Assembly: GCF_018398335.1 (NCBI RefSeq)
Contig: NZ_JAHBRX010000001.1
Location: forward strand, 1,116,001 to 1,180,000
Length of the DNA: 64,000 nt
Source of the DNA: Chelatococcus sp. HY11
GTDB lineage: Bacteria > Pseudomonadota > Alphaproteobacteria > Rhizobiales > Beijerinckiaceae
Direction: 5' to 3'
A program made the position numbers and the translations under genes. Below the pieces are notes generated by a model. The model saw only the letters and a list, made by a program, of their open reading frames with translations. It did no database searches and was not told where the DNA came from. This document shows positions 43,332 through 52,894 of this stretch, piece by piece. Every line of letters starts with the position of its first letter. Positions within the stretch are counted from its first letter, which is position 1.

Positions 43332-46300
43332 TCACGCCATCGGCGTCGCCAGGCTGAGCGAGTTGATGGGGGTATGCATTTCCGCCGGCAAAACGGACAG
43401 CTGCAAGCTTCCCGCTCCCTGCCCCATGCTGGCCATCTGCTGGGTCAGCTGGTTCATCGCCCGATCCATTGCATAGGCCTGGTCGGCGACACAGATGGAT
43501 GTATTGGCAAGGTTTGATCCTTGGACAGAGACTTTCAGTCGCGCGTCGGCTGTCTCGATGCCGTAGTTGAAGACACCCGTCTCATCCCGCATCGCTGTCA
43601 AAATGATGCTGTCGGCGTTGTCCCCCGCGAAATCAAAGGAAAGGCCATGGTTGCCGAACGCACGTGCCGCGCTGTCGGTCACATCGACAGTGCCATGACT
43701 ACCGGAATCGAGGCGGAAGATCGCGTCGGCAGTGCCCAGCTCCACTTGCTTGGCGCCGCCTCCGGTTATGTCGGCGATCTCGATCCATCCCGAGCTTTGG
43801 GAAGCCGCCGATATGCGATCGCTTCCCTCGCCGAGCTCAACCCTGACCTGCGCGTCACCGGCAATATTCACGATATCGTCGCCGGCTCCGGCAATGACGC
43901 GCACATCGCGCAGGGGTGGCGCTCCGATATCGCCTGAACCAATGACGATGATGTCATTGCCATCGCCGCCCAAGATCCGCATAGAGCTCGCGAGAGAGAC
44001 GATCGTGTCGTTACCCTTGCCGGCATCGAGCTCGGCAAGCTCGAGCGAGACAATCTCCGCCGTCGTTCCCTCGCCGGGGGTCGCAACGGCATCGGCGGAC
44101 AGGCTCACATAGTCATCCTGGTCACTCAATCTGACAATTTCCACGCCTTTCAGCGTGGCTTCCGACACATGCGCGCCCGACACGGGATCCAGGTGCGCGA
44201 CCTGCGTTCCGGCGGCTGAAGTCGTCAGAGCAATGGATCCCCAACGAACATCGACAAGGTTGAGCGCATCTTCGCCAGCGCCGAGATCAATCGCGCCACT
44301 GACGGCCGAAATGTTCAGCACGTCATCGGAGCTGGAGCCTTGAATGCTTTCGATACCGCGGGCTCTGACGTTGAAATTGTTCACGCTACCCGTGGAAACC
44401 AAGTATAGGCGATCACTATCGCCAGCTTGATCATCAATATCGCAATCGACACCCGCGATAACACAGTACGTGTCATTGCTATCGCCGACCGATGTGACGC
44501 GGCTGTTGGCGGCCCTTACGAGAATTTCGTTGTCGCCGTCCAGATTGAGAGTTACCGAAGGTCCCTGCTCAACCTTTTCACGGCGGACATCTTCATATCG
44601 TTCGTCGACCCACTTTTCGCTGCCCCACCACAGAAAGTCGTTGGTCCATTTCCAGACCTGCTTCGTCTTCCATTCGCCCTGAATGGCTTGCTGTTCCGGG
44701 AGGGTATCCCCGGCGGGCAGGTTACTGTCGATGACGAGGACGCGATCAACCTGACCGTCCCTGACAGCGCCGGCACGTGTCACATTGATCGCGTTGCCGC
44801 GCTCGACTGCGAAGTCGTCTCTATGCCCATCCTTTTTATAGACGCCCATCGCCGTCCCAAATAGCTGACGGTCGTCGCCGAACCAGTTGAACTGCTCCCG
44901 ATCATAGAAAATACTTATAAGTTCATTCACTTGCGACGCAGACACAATCGACTGCAAGCTCTTCGCATAATCCGAACTGTCTTGCATGAGATTGTTCGTA
45001 CGCTCGCCATAAGCCCCCCAATACCATTCGGTATCCATCTTGGCGCGCATTTCATTATTCAATGCGGGTGTATAGATGGCGCTGGTCCAGTTGACCAAGG
45101 GCGTCGCGTCGAGCGCTGCGATGGTGTGAAGCTTTTTCAGCACTTCCCATTCATGCATCAGCCCGCGCGCCTCGAAGTCAGCCATATGCTCAACGAGTTC
45201 GAGCGCCCGGCCGATTCCGCCGAAATCGGGAATAAGCAGCGTCAGGAGCGCGGCAGGCGGACACAGCACCGCCGCCACGCCGGCAAAGGCGCTGGCCGCG
45301 ATCTGGACGCCGGAATTGGCGACCGCCCATTTAGCGGCCGTCGAATTGGGATTTTGTTCGAGGTTCTTGATAGCCCCGACAAGGCCGACTGTGCCGGCGG
45401 CCACACCGAAGACGCTGGCCCCGACACCCAACGCGCTGCCCGCGCCCGCCAATTTGCTGGCGGTTGTACCGGACTTGGCAGCCGCCGCGATACTGGTCAG
45501 TTCGCTCGCGGTCTGCGTCGCGGTCGACACCATGCCGAGGCTGCTTTGGACAATCACGCGGACGTCGCCGTCGCTTGTTGCGACACGCGCCACATCGTTG
45601 GCGATCCCCGTAAGGCCCGCGATCATCGAGAGAGCGGACTTGCCGGCCGTCACGGCGCGGGGGCTGCTCGTGCGGGTCTGCGCAGCGCGAATGTCAGCAT
45701 CGAGCGCCGTCAGATTGGCGATCGTGTCGCCGAGGGGCATTGCGCCCTGCGCGGCGGTGGGACGCGATCCGCGAATGACGTCCAGGTTCATCCCGGCCTT
45801 GGCCGTTTTGGCCATGTCCTGCAGATTTGACTTGAGCGGGGTGAGCAAGCCCTCCCCTTGGGCAAATGACCGCAATGCATCGACAGTGACGCCACCGACG
45901 ACCTGGAGGAGAGCGCCACTTTGTCTGCTGATCTCGAAGCCTGCGCGCAGCTTGGCATCGGCACTCGCATTCGGGTCATTGAGCACGGCGACGTTACGCT
46001 GGATGCCGAGCCCATCGCGCACCCCCAGAACGATGCGCAATGTGCTCAAGGCGCTGGCGGATTGCTGATTCAGCAATGACTTCTTCTGGCTCAAGCCGGA
46101 CTTGTCGAGCAGGGCCGCGCCCAGCCGCCCCTTAAGGGCCTCGGGCGAAAACTGGTCACGCACGGCACCCGAACTGCTGCCGCTCTTGTAGCGCGTCGCG
46201 AGGGTCGCCTCGCTCGTCTCCTGCCAGAGCTCCCGGCGAAGACCTCGCCATGCCGATGCCTTCGCGTCGTCGCTCGTTGCGAAATCCTGGCCGAACGCCT

Positions 46301-46787
46301 GGCTGAGCGTCGCCTCCATCTTCCCGATGTAAGCACGATAGATCATCGCATCATGCGCCGGATCGCCGATCAGGCGTGGCTGTACAGGCTCAGCGCCATC
46401 CACGACGAATTGGCGAGCGGGCAGGTCTTGGCCAAACGCCGCGGGGCGATAGTCGCGATTGGAGAGATCGACCTTGTCGAGTGCGGAACCGACGCTGGCA
46501 ATCTGCCTGTCGATATCGGTCTTCAGCCAGTTCAGTAGATTGTTGGCGAGGCCCTCGGCGGCGGCAGTCGAGGCAAGGCCTGTGCGGGTCAATCCAGCAC
46601 CGGATCCCGAAGCTGAAAGGCCGTCAGCATTGCCCGACGGACCCGCGTGCGTCTCTAGCCAAACCGCCAGGGATTCATCTTGGAGTTCCTCGGAGCCTGA
46701 GACGGCCGCGATCTCCTGAGATGCGTCTGCGGTGATGTCAGCCACATTTGTAGCGTCAGACAGCTTTTCCCTAATCGTTTCATCCAT
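43332..46787 (-). CDS. Large RTX-like protein, probable type I secretion substrate
   Basis: An 1151-residue protein without N-terminal signal peptide, third gene behind an HlyB/HlyD-type pair. ATG at 46787 (MDETIREKLSDATNV) has GGGAG upstream. Residues about 1-430 are Ala/Ser-rich and helical. A hydrophobic region at about 445-520 (ALGVGASVFGVAAGTVGLVGAI, then FAGVAAVLCPPAALLTLLI) recalls the membrane-inserting part of RTX toxins. A Trp- and Tyr-rich middle follows (about 580-740, e.g. VWKWTNDFLWWGSEKW). Residues about 820-995 hold degenerate calcium-binding repeats (AGKGNDTIV, GGDGNDIIV, AGAGDDIVN, LGEGSDRIS). The C-terminus likely carries the secretion signal. No RtxC acyltransferase is nearby. 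Toxin, adhesin or enzyme cannot be decided. Confidence 0.75.
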   Translation of the reverse strand: MDETIREKLSDATNVADITADASQEIAAVSGSEELQDESLAVWLETHAGPSGNADGLSASGSGAGLTRTGLASTAAAEGLANNLLNWLKTDIDRQIASVGSALDKVDLSNRDYRPAAFGQDLPARQFVVDGAEPVQPRLIGDPAHDAMIYRAYIGKMEATLSQAFGQDFATSDDAKASAWRGLRRELWQETSEATLATRYKSGSSSGAVRDQFSPEALKGRLGAALLDKSGLSQKKSLLNQQSASALSTLRIVLGVRDGLGIQRNVAVLNDPNASADAKLRAGFEISRQSGALLQVVGGVTVDALRSFAQGEGLLTPLKSNLQDMAKTAKAGMNLDVIRGSRPTAAQGAMPLGDTIANLTALDADIRAAQTRTSSPRAVTAGKSALSMIAGLTGIANDVARVATSDGDVRVIVQSSLGMVSTATQTASELTSIAAAAKSGTTASKLAGAGSALGVGASVFGVAAGTVGLVGAIKNLEQNPNSTAAKWAVANSGVQIAASAFAGVAAVLCPPAALLTLLIPDFGGIGRALELVEHMADFEARGLMHEWEVLKKLHTIAALDATPLVNWTSAIYTPALNNEMRAKMDTEWYWGAYGERTNNLMQDSSDYAKSLQSIVSASQVNELISIFYDREQFNWFGDDRQLFGTAMGVYKKDGHRDDFAVERGNAINVTRAGAVRDGQVDRVLVIDSNLPAGDTLPEQQAIQGEWKTKQVWKWTNDFLWWGSEKWVDERYEDVRREKVEQGPSVTLNLDGDNEILVRAANSRVTSVGDSNDTYCVIAGVDCDIDDQAGDSDRLYLVSTGSVNNFNVRARGIESIQGSSSDDVLNISAVSGAIDLGAGEDALNLVDVRWGSIALTTSAAGTQVAHLDPVSGAHVSEATLKGVEIVRLSDQDDYVSLSADAVATPGEGTTAEIVSLELAELDAGKGNDTIVSLASSMRILGGDGNDIIVIGSGDIGAPPLRDVRVIAGAGDDIVNIAGDAQVRVELGEGSDRISAASQSSGWIEIADITGGGAKQVELGTADAIFRLDSGSHGTVDVTDSAARAFGNHGLSFDFAGDNADSIILTAMRDETGVFNYGIETADARLKVSVQGSNLANTSICVADQAYAMDRAMNQLTQQMASMGQGAGSLQLSVLPAEMHTPINSLSLATPMA

Positions 46788-47008
46788 CGGGCAACAACTC
46801 CCGTTATTGTTGAGCAATAGGTCGCAATCACGAACACGCTCAGGGCGCGTCCGCTGCGGAGCGAACTTCTTCGTTTCGCAATTGGCACCCGGACGTCATA
46901 TCCGGCAGAAATATTGCCAGCTAATGGTGGACGTCAGGAGCCTTCATGTACCCTGATGATAAAGCCATGGTCATGGAAACTGGCGCGGAAAAGCTCGAAT
47001 TTTCGGCA

Positions 47009-48385
47009 TTATCTCTCGCGACCGGCTTCCGACACAGCTTTCATGATAGGGGACAACAGAAAGTCGATCACCCGGCGCTCGCCCGTCTTGATCTCGACGG
47101 TCGTCCGCATGCCGGCCGTCAGCGCGACGTCGCGGCCGTCGACAAGGATGCTGTTCCGGTTGACGCGGACACGCGCGGAGAAGACGAGCCCTAGCCGCTC
47201 ATCGCTGATCGCATCGCGCGAGACAGAGGCGACGCTTCCGGGGATCGTGCCGTAGCGGGTGAAGGAGAAAGCCTCCAGCTTCACCGTTGCCACCTGCCCC
47301 TCCCTGACGAATCCGATGTCACGGTTCAGCACCTGCGCCTCGATCTCGACGTGATCGTCCCTTGGTACGATCACCATCAGCGCCTGCGCCGGCTGGACGA
47401 CACCGCCAAGCGTATGCACGGCAAGCTGCTGAACGACCCCGTCGACGGGCGTCGTGATGGATTGAAGCTCCTTGCGCTGCTCAGCCTTCGTCAGCTCTTG
47501 CGTCAGGTCGGCGACCGTCGCCTGGGCTGCTGTCAGATCCGACAAGAGCTTGCGCTGGATCTCCGCGACGGTCTGCTCGCGCCGACGCGCGATGGCCGCG
47601 AGGGCGGCGCCGGCCGCCGCGCGCTGAGCCGCCAGGCCATCGCGGTCGCGTTTCATGGCGACGACCTGCTGACGCAGCTCCAGGACCTGATAGCGGGGCG
47701 TCAGCCCCTTTTCCAGCAACGTTTCCCGTGCCTTCAGGCGCTCCTGCAGCAGAGGCAGGCTCTGGTCGAGCTTGGCGATGCCCGCGTCCACCGCCTCCGC
47801 CTCCGCGCGCTGGCGATCGAGCTCGCGGTCCAAACCCGCGAGGCGCTCCTGCTGCTCCCGCGCCTCACTGCGGGCAAGCTCCCGCGCGCGCGACACCTCC
47901 TCCGGCGTCGCCCCCAATACATCGCCATCCACTGTTGGGAGCTCGACTTTCAGCGCGGCCTGCGGCCGGCCCAGCAAGGCCCTGAGCCGCAGCACGTCGA
48001 GCCGCGCGGTGGCCAGCCGGCCCGCGATGCGGCTGCGTTCGGCGCCGCTCGCCGTCGTGTCGAGCTCGATCAGAAGGTCACCAGCGCGCACGATGGATCC
48101 ATCCTCGACCAGGATGCGGCGCACGACACCGGTCTCGAACGGCTGGATGGTCTTTGAGCGGTCCGAGGGGATCGTCCGTCCTTCCGCCACGGCGACCATA
48201 TCGATGGAGCTGAGGCAGGCCCAAAGAATGCTCAGGCCAAGAAAGGCGGAGATGGAGACCGCGATCACACGCGCCATCGGCGAGGGGGGCGTCTCCAGGA
48301 TCTCGAGGGCTTCAGGCAGGAACTCCACCTCGTCGCGCCGGTCGATGGGGCGCTTCTCGCCCCCGCGCAGCCCGAGCCGCCTCAT
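47009..48385 (-). CDS. Type I secretion membrane fusion protein, HlyD family
   Basis: A 458-residue periplasmic adaptor that links the ABC exporter to TolC. One membrane segment (ARVIAVSISAFLGLSILWACL, about 38-58) follows a cytoplasmic N-terminus. The lipoyl/barrel-sandwich half-motif FETGVVRRILVEDGSIVRAGDLL is near residue 85, a long coiled coil spans about 125-310, and the second half-motif is SITTPVDGVVQQLAVHTLGG. The HlyD signature lies in the C-terminal beta-barrel (VRVNRNSILVDGRDVALTAG). ATG overlaps the stop of the exporter gene as ATGA, so the two are translationally coupled. TolC is not encoded here. Confidence 0.93.
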   Translation of the reverse strand: MRRLGLRGGEKRPIDRRDEVEFLPEALEILETPPSPMARVIAVSISAFLGLSILWACLSSIDMVAVAEGRTIPSDRSKTIQPFETGVVRRILVEDGSIVRAGDLLIELDTTASGAERSRIAGRLATARLDVLRLRALLGRPQAALKVELPTVDGDVLGATPEEVSRARELARSEAREQQERLAGLDRELDRQRAEAEAVDAGIAKLDQSLPLLQERLKARETLLEKGLTPRYQVLELRQQVVAMKRDRDGLAAQRAAAGAALAAIARRREQTVAEIQRKLLSDLTAAQATVADLTQELTKAEQRKELQSITTPVDGVVQQLAVHTLGGVVQPAQALMVIVPRDDHVEIEAQVLNRDIGFVREGQVATVKLEAFSFTRYGTIPGSVASVSRDAISDERLGLVFSARVRVNRNSILVDGRDVALTAGMRTTVEIKTGERRVIDFLLSPIMKAVSEAGRER

Positions 48386-50544
48386 ATCAGACGTCCCTGC
48401 GCTTGCTGGTAACGCAGCAGGGTCGCGAAACGCCCGCCGCCGGCCGCAAGGTCCACAGGCGTCCCGTCTTCCGTCAGCCTGCCATCCTCGATGGTCAGGA
48501 TCCTGTCCGCCATCTGCACCGCCGACAGGCGATGGGCGATGATGATCACGGTACGCCCCGCCGCCATCGCCTTCATATTGTCCTGGATGACGCGCTCCGA
48601 CTCATAGTCGAGGGCGCTGGTGGCCTCATCGAAAATCAGGATCGCCGGCTTCATGACGAGGGCCCGCGCGATCGCCACCCGCTGCCGCTGGCCGCCCGAC
48701 AGCGACGCGCCACGTTCGGCGAGGATCGTGTCATAGCCATTGGGCAGCTTGACGATGAAGTCATGGGCGCCGGCGAGCCGCGCCGCTTCCACGACGCTCT
48801 CGATGGGAAGGCCCGGATCGGCTATGGCGATATTTTCACGCACCGTGCCGGTGAAGAGCATGTTCTCCTGCAGCACGACGCCGAGCTGACGCCTGAGCCA
48901 CGAGGGATCCATCAGGCTGAGGTCCATGCCATCGATCAGCACCCGCCCGCGTTCAGGCACGTAAAGACGCTGGATAAGCTTCGCGAGCGTGCTCTTGCCC
49001 GAGCCGGACGGCCCCACGACACCGACGACCTGGCCTGCGGGGATGTCGATGCTGATGTTGGCGAGGGTTTCCGGCCCGCTCGGATCATAACGGAAGGACA
49101 CGTACTGAAAGCTGATTTGCCCGGTGATGGCGGGCGTCGCGCTGCCCATGGCGTAGGTCGGCTCGGCGCGTGTATTGAGGATGTCGCCCAGTCGCGCGAC
49201 GGAGATGCGCACCTGCTGGAAATCCTGCCACATCTGCGCAAGACGCAGCACCGGCCCGTGCACCTGCCCCGCCAGCATATTGAAGGCGACGAGTTCACCG
49301 ACCGTCATCTCCCGCGCCAGGACCACGCGCGCGCCCGCGTAGAGAATGAGGATCACGGTCAATTTGTTGATCGCGCGGGCGATCTGCCCTGACCAGTTGG
49401 CGAGCCTGGCGACCCGAAAGGAGGAGGCCGCATAACCGGCGATCTGGTCCTCCCAGCGGCGTTGCATCAGCTTCTCGATGGCCGTTGCCTTGACGGTCTC
49501 GATGCCGCTGACGGTCTCGACGAGGAAGGATTGATTCTCGGCGCCGCGATTGAATTTTTCCTCAAGGCGGCTGCGGAACAGTGGCGTGACGACGAGGGAC
49601 AGCACGACGTAGAGCGGGACGGAGCCGGCGACGATCAGCGTCAGGAGCGGGCTGTAGACATACATCACCGCGAAAAAGATGCTGGTGAACACGCCATCGA
49701 TCGCGAGCGTCAGCGCTGATCCCGTCAGGAAGGCGCGGATGTTCTCCAGTTCGCGGACGCGGGCGACTGAGTCCCCCACATGCCGCGCTTGAAAATAAGC
49801 GAGCGGCAAAGCTGTCAGATGCCCGAACAGACGCGCTCCGAGCTCGACATCGATACGGTTCGACGTATGGCTGAAGAGATAGGTCCGCAGTCCCCCGAGC
49901 AGGATCTCGAACACCGCCATGCCGGTGAGCCCGATCACCAGGACATCGAGCGTCGACAGGCTGTTGTGAACGAGCACCTTGTCGATCACGACCTGGAAGA
50001 ACAGCGGCGTCAGCAACGCAAAAATCTGGAGGAAGAGGGAGCAGACAAGGACCTCGGTCAGCACGCGCCTGTATTTGCTGACCGCCTGCAGAAACCAGCC
50101 CAGCCCGAACTTGCGGTCCGCGATGCCGGCCCGCCCGCGTTTGGCCAGCAGGAGGATATGACCGCTCCAGTGCTCCGCGAAGGCCTCCGCGTCCATCAGC
50201 ACGTTGCCTTGCCGTTCGGGCTCGTAGACAAGAGCGCGGCCTTCGACATATTTGGCGATGATGAAGTAGCCGCCCTCCCTGGTTTGCGCCACCGCCGGCA
50301 AGGGAAGGCGATCGAGCCGCGCAGGGGTCGCCTGGACCCAGCGCGCCTTCAGCCCCAACCGTCGGCTGAGCCTCAGAAGATCCGCTGACTTCAGCTGGTC
50401 GCTTGGCAGGCCGAGGCTATGGCGAAGCTGCTCAATGCTGACCGAGATCCCGAGAAAGCGAAGGACCAGCGCGAAGCACATGAGGCCGCTGGTGGCTGGG
50501 GAGTTCTGTTCCTCAGGGTGCACATCGGAAAGATGATCAGCCAC
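48382..50544 (-). CDS. Type I secretion ABC exporter, HlyB family
   Basis: A 720-residue ABC exporter of RTX proteins. Residues 1-135 form a C39-like domain: the place of the catalytic cysteine (ECGLACLAM in peptidases) reads TSGLMCFAL, Ser for Cys, so it should bind but not cleave cargo, as in HlyB. About six membrane segments follow (150-440, e.g. VLVIGLTGMAVFEILLGG). The ATPase domain has Walker A GPSGSGKS, signature LSGGQRQRVAIARAL and Walker B ILIFDEATSALD. GTG at 50544 is the likely start with GAGAGC upstream. First gene of the operon with HlyD and the RTX-like protein. No leader-peptide cargo (bacteriocin type) is seen. Confidence 0.93.
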   Translation of the reverse strand: MADHLSDVHPEEQNSPATSGLMCFALVLRFLGISVSIEQLRHSLGLPSDQLKSADLLRLSRRLGLKARWVQATPARLDRLPLPAVAQTREGGYFIIAKYVEGRALVYEPERQGNVLMDAEAFAEHWSGHILLLAKRGRAGIADRKFGLGWFLQAVSKYRRVLTEVLVCSLFLQIFALLTPLFFQVVIDKVLVHNSLSTLDVLVIGLTGMAVFEILLGGLRTYLFSHTSNRIDVELGARLFGHLTALPLAYFQARHVGDSVARVRELENIRAFLTGSALTLAIDGVFTSIFFAVMYVYSPLLTLIVAGSVPLYVVLSLVVTPLFRSRLEEKFNRGAENQSFLVETVSGIETVKATAIEKLMQRRWEDQIAGYAASSFRVARLANWSGQIARAINKLTVILILYAGARVVLAREMTVGELVAFNMLAGQVHGPVLRLAQMWQDFQQVRISVARLGDILNTRAEPTYAMGSATPAITGQISFQYVSFRYDPSGPETLANISIDIPAGQVVGVVGPSGSGKSTLAKLIQRLYVPERGRVLIDGMDLSLMDPSWLRRQLGVVLQENMLFTGTVRENIAIADPGLPIESVVEAARLAGAHDFIVKLPNGYDTILAERGASLSGGQRQRVAIARALVMKPAILIFDEATSALDYESERVIQDNMKAMAAGRTVIIIAHRLSAVQMADRILTIEDGRLTEDGTPVDLAAGGGRFATLLRYQQAQGRLI

Positions 50545-51007
50545 GCTCTCAATCCCAGCGGATATTCGCGCGGTTATTCCGTGCCGGTCAGAGCGCAGGC
50601 TTGGTTAATGACGACCTGAACAAACACAAAACAATCGAACGAATTGAAATCAATGGGATTATTGTAAAGTTCGCGCGCCGGAATTTCTTCGCAGATCGCG
50701 CAGCCCGCAGTGTCATGGCGATACGGCGGTGGCCCGCGCGGGCATGGGGGCGGCCAAAGAAGCGCGCGCGGATCCACGTCTCCTCGCCGCTGTGACAAGG
50801 GATCGGGGCACATCATGGTTTCAAGGAAGAGGGCGCTCGTCTCGGCGACGCGCCCATCAGTTGCCAAGACCCGCCAGGAGGCGCCAAGCCGGCAACACAA
50901 CGCCGTCGGGGCCGAGCGTATGCGCCCGACCGTGCAGATCTTGTGAGTTGAACGGCTTGGTCAGCCCTGTTCATGTCGGACGGGATGCACCCCCGTCCGC
51001 ATGATCG
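50545..51007. other. 463-bp gap upstream of the type I secretion operon
   Basis: No gene is supported on either strand. An AT-rich stretch at about 50620-50680 is the best candidate for the operon promoter. In most Hyphomicrobiales mltG follows fabF at this point; here it does not. Confidence 0.5.
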
Positions 51008-52273
51008 TCAGGCGGCGACGCGTCGGAAAATCAGCGACGCATTGGTGCCGCCGAAGCCGAAGGAGTTCGACAGCGCGACATCGACCGGCATCGTCTTGGC
51101 CTTGTGCGGGACGAGATCGATCGGCGTCTCGACGGATGGATTGTCGAGATTGAGCGTCGGCGGAACGACGCCGTCACGGATGGCGAGCATCGAGAAAATC
51201 GCCTCGATTGCACCAGCCGCGCCGAGGAGATGACCGACCGCCGATTTTGTCGACGACATGGTCAACCGGCTGGCGGCGTCACCGGCCAGGCGCTCCACGG
51301 CCCTGAGTTCGATTTCGTCGCCGAGCGGCGTGGATGTGCCATGGGCGTTGACGTAGTCGACATCCGCCAGCGTCAGGCCGGCTCGTTTCAGTGCCATCTG
51401 CATGCAACGGAAGGCGCCGTCGCCATCCTCGGACGGCGAGGTGATGTGATAAGCGTCACCGGACAGCCCGTAGCCGATGACCTCGGCATAGATCTTCGCG
51501 CCGCGCGCCTTGGCATGCTCGAACTCTTCAAGCACCACCACGCCCGCGCCTTCTCCCATGACGAAGCCGTCACGGTCCTTGTCATAGGGACGCGATGCCC
51601 GTGTAGGTTCGTCGTTGAAGCTGGTCGAGAGGGCGCGGCATGCGGCAAAGCCGGCGAGCGACAAGCGGTTGAGGGGCGATTCCGTGCCACCGGCCACCAT
51701 CACCTCGGCGTCGCCGAGGGCGATGAGACGCGCGGCGTCCCCGATGGCGTGGGCGCCAGTGGAGCAGGCCGTCACCACCGCGTGGTTCGGGCCCTTGAGG
51801 CCGTGCGCGATGGACACATAGCCTGAGGCCAGGTTGATCAGGCGGCCGGGAATGAAGAACGGCGACAAACGTCGCGGGCCCTTCTCGGCGAGGATTATGG
51901 AGGCGTCATATATGCCCCCGATGCCGCCGATGCCCGAACCGATCAGCACGCCGGAGGCGTATTGATCGTCCGGGGCCTCGGGATGCCAGTCCGCGTCGTC
52001 AAGCGCCTGCTTGGCAGCCGCCATGGCGAAGACGATGAAAGGATCAACCTTGCGCTGATCGCGCGGATCCATCCACTGATCGGGATTGAAGGTACCATCC
52101 GCACCGTCGCCGCGCTTGATAGAGCAAGCGATGCGACAGGCAATATCGGATACGTCGAAGGCCTCGATGCGCGATGCACCGTTTTCGCCTGCAACAATCC
52201 GCTTCCAGGTCGTCTCGACGCCGCAGCCAAGCGGCGACACCAAGCCAAGACCCGTTACGACCACACGTCTCAT
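51008..52273 (-). CDS. fabF: 3-oxoacyl-ACP synthase II (KASII)
   Basis: A 421-residue thiolase-fold condensing enzyme for fatty acid elongation with malonyl-ACP. The catalytic triad is visible: Cys in VTACSTGAHAIGDA, His in VNAHGTSTPLGDEIE and His in KSAVGHLLGAAGAIEA. The N-terminus MRRVVVTGLGLVSPLGCGVE and the C-terminus SNSFGFGGTNASLIF are typical. It follows acpP by 78 bp on the same strand and ends the fab cluster fabD-fabG-acpP-fabF. Confidence 0.97.
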   Translation of the reverse strand: MRRVVVTGLGLVSPLGCGVETTWKRIVAGENGASRIEAFDVSDIACRIACSIKRGDGADGTFNPDQWMDPRDQRKVDPFIVFAMAAAKQALDDADWHPEAPDDQYASGVLIGSGIGGIGGIYDASIILAEKGPRRLSPFFIPGRLINLASGYVSIAHGLKGPNHAVVTACSTGAHAIGDAARLIALGDAEVMVAGGTESPLNRLSLAGFAACRALSTSFNDEPTRASRPYDKDRDGFVMGEGAGVVVLEEFEHAKARGAKIYAEVIGYGLSGDAYHITSPSEDGDGAFRCMQMALKRAGLTLADVDYVNAHGTSTPLGDEIELRAVERLAGDAASRLTMSSTKSAVGHLLGAAGAIEAIFSMLAIRDGVVPPTLNLDNPSVETPIDLVPHKAKTMPVDVALSNSFGFGGTNASLIFRRVAA

Positions 52274-52351
52274 GCAATACTCACCGCGATGCCGTTGACG
52301 GACCCGACGGCAAGCGCGGATCGGCCGAAAAGCGCCGAAGGACCAGAGCCA

Positions 52352-52591
52352 TCAGGCGGAGGCATTCTTCTCGAGAAACTTGATGGCGTCGCCAACGGTA
52401 ACGATCGTCTCGGCGGCGTCGTCGGGGATCTCCACGTTGAACTCTTCCTCGAAGGCCATCACGAGTTCGACCGTATCAAGGCTGTCGGCGCCGAGGTCGT
52501 CGATGAAATGGGCGCCTTCGACCACTTTCTCCGCGTCCACGCCCAGGTGCTCGACGACAATCTTCTTCACGCGCTCGGCGATATCACTCAT
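52352..52591 (-). CDS. acpP: Acyl carrier protein
   Basis: A 79-residue acidic four-helix protein that carries growing acyl chains on a 4'-phosphopantetheine. The attachment serine lies in [20 protein letters not shown]. Start [17 protein letters not shown] from ATG at 52591 and end KFLEKNASA are standard. It lies between fabG and fabF; the 303-bp gap upstream suggests its own promoter, as is usual for this highly expressed gene. Confidence 0.98.
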   Translation of the reverse strand: MSDIAERVKKIVVEHLGVDAEKVVEGAHFIDDLGADSLDTVELVMAFEEEFNVEIPDDAAETIVTVGDAIKFLEKNASA

Positions 52592-52894
52592 CGTTTCGTC
52601 CTCGTTCCGCTCGCAAAAGGCTTGTGATCGTCAAGCCTGCGATTTCCAAGACCTGATATTCAAGGCATGCATGAGGCAGGCTTGCGCCAACCCGTACGGC
52701 CTTTTGGGTGAGTTCCACGACAGTCGGTCCTGGCCTGGGCAACTTCCCATCCAGCCATCGTCTGGCCAAATGGCAAGAGCGCCCCGCCCCCACCGAACCC
52801 CGAACCTCTCAAAGGCTTGTTAACACACTCGCTTTCGTAAGGCGAGAGCTTGAAACAGCCATGCGCGCAGCTGCGCACAACTCGCGCAACCTAC
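52592..52894. other. 303-bp gap fabG-acpP
   Basis: No gene is supported. It should hold the acpP promoter; an AGGCTT...AAGCCT hairpin lies near 52619-52640. A possible 15-bp periodicity at 52634-52690 is too degenerate to count. Confidence 0.5.

Noticed and set aside
50574-50900. 108-codon frame on the minus strand upstream of the type I operon
   Set aside because: Mixed composition with no domain or clear start; lies in probable promoter DNA.
52634-52690. Possible 15-bp periodicity upstream of acpP
   Set aside because: Neighbouring units agree at only 4-8 of 15 positions, close to chance.
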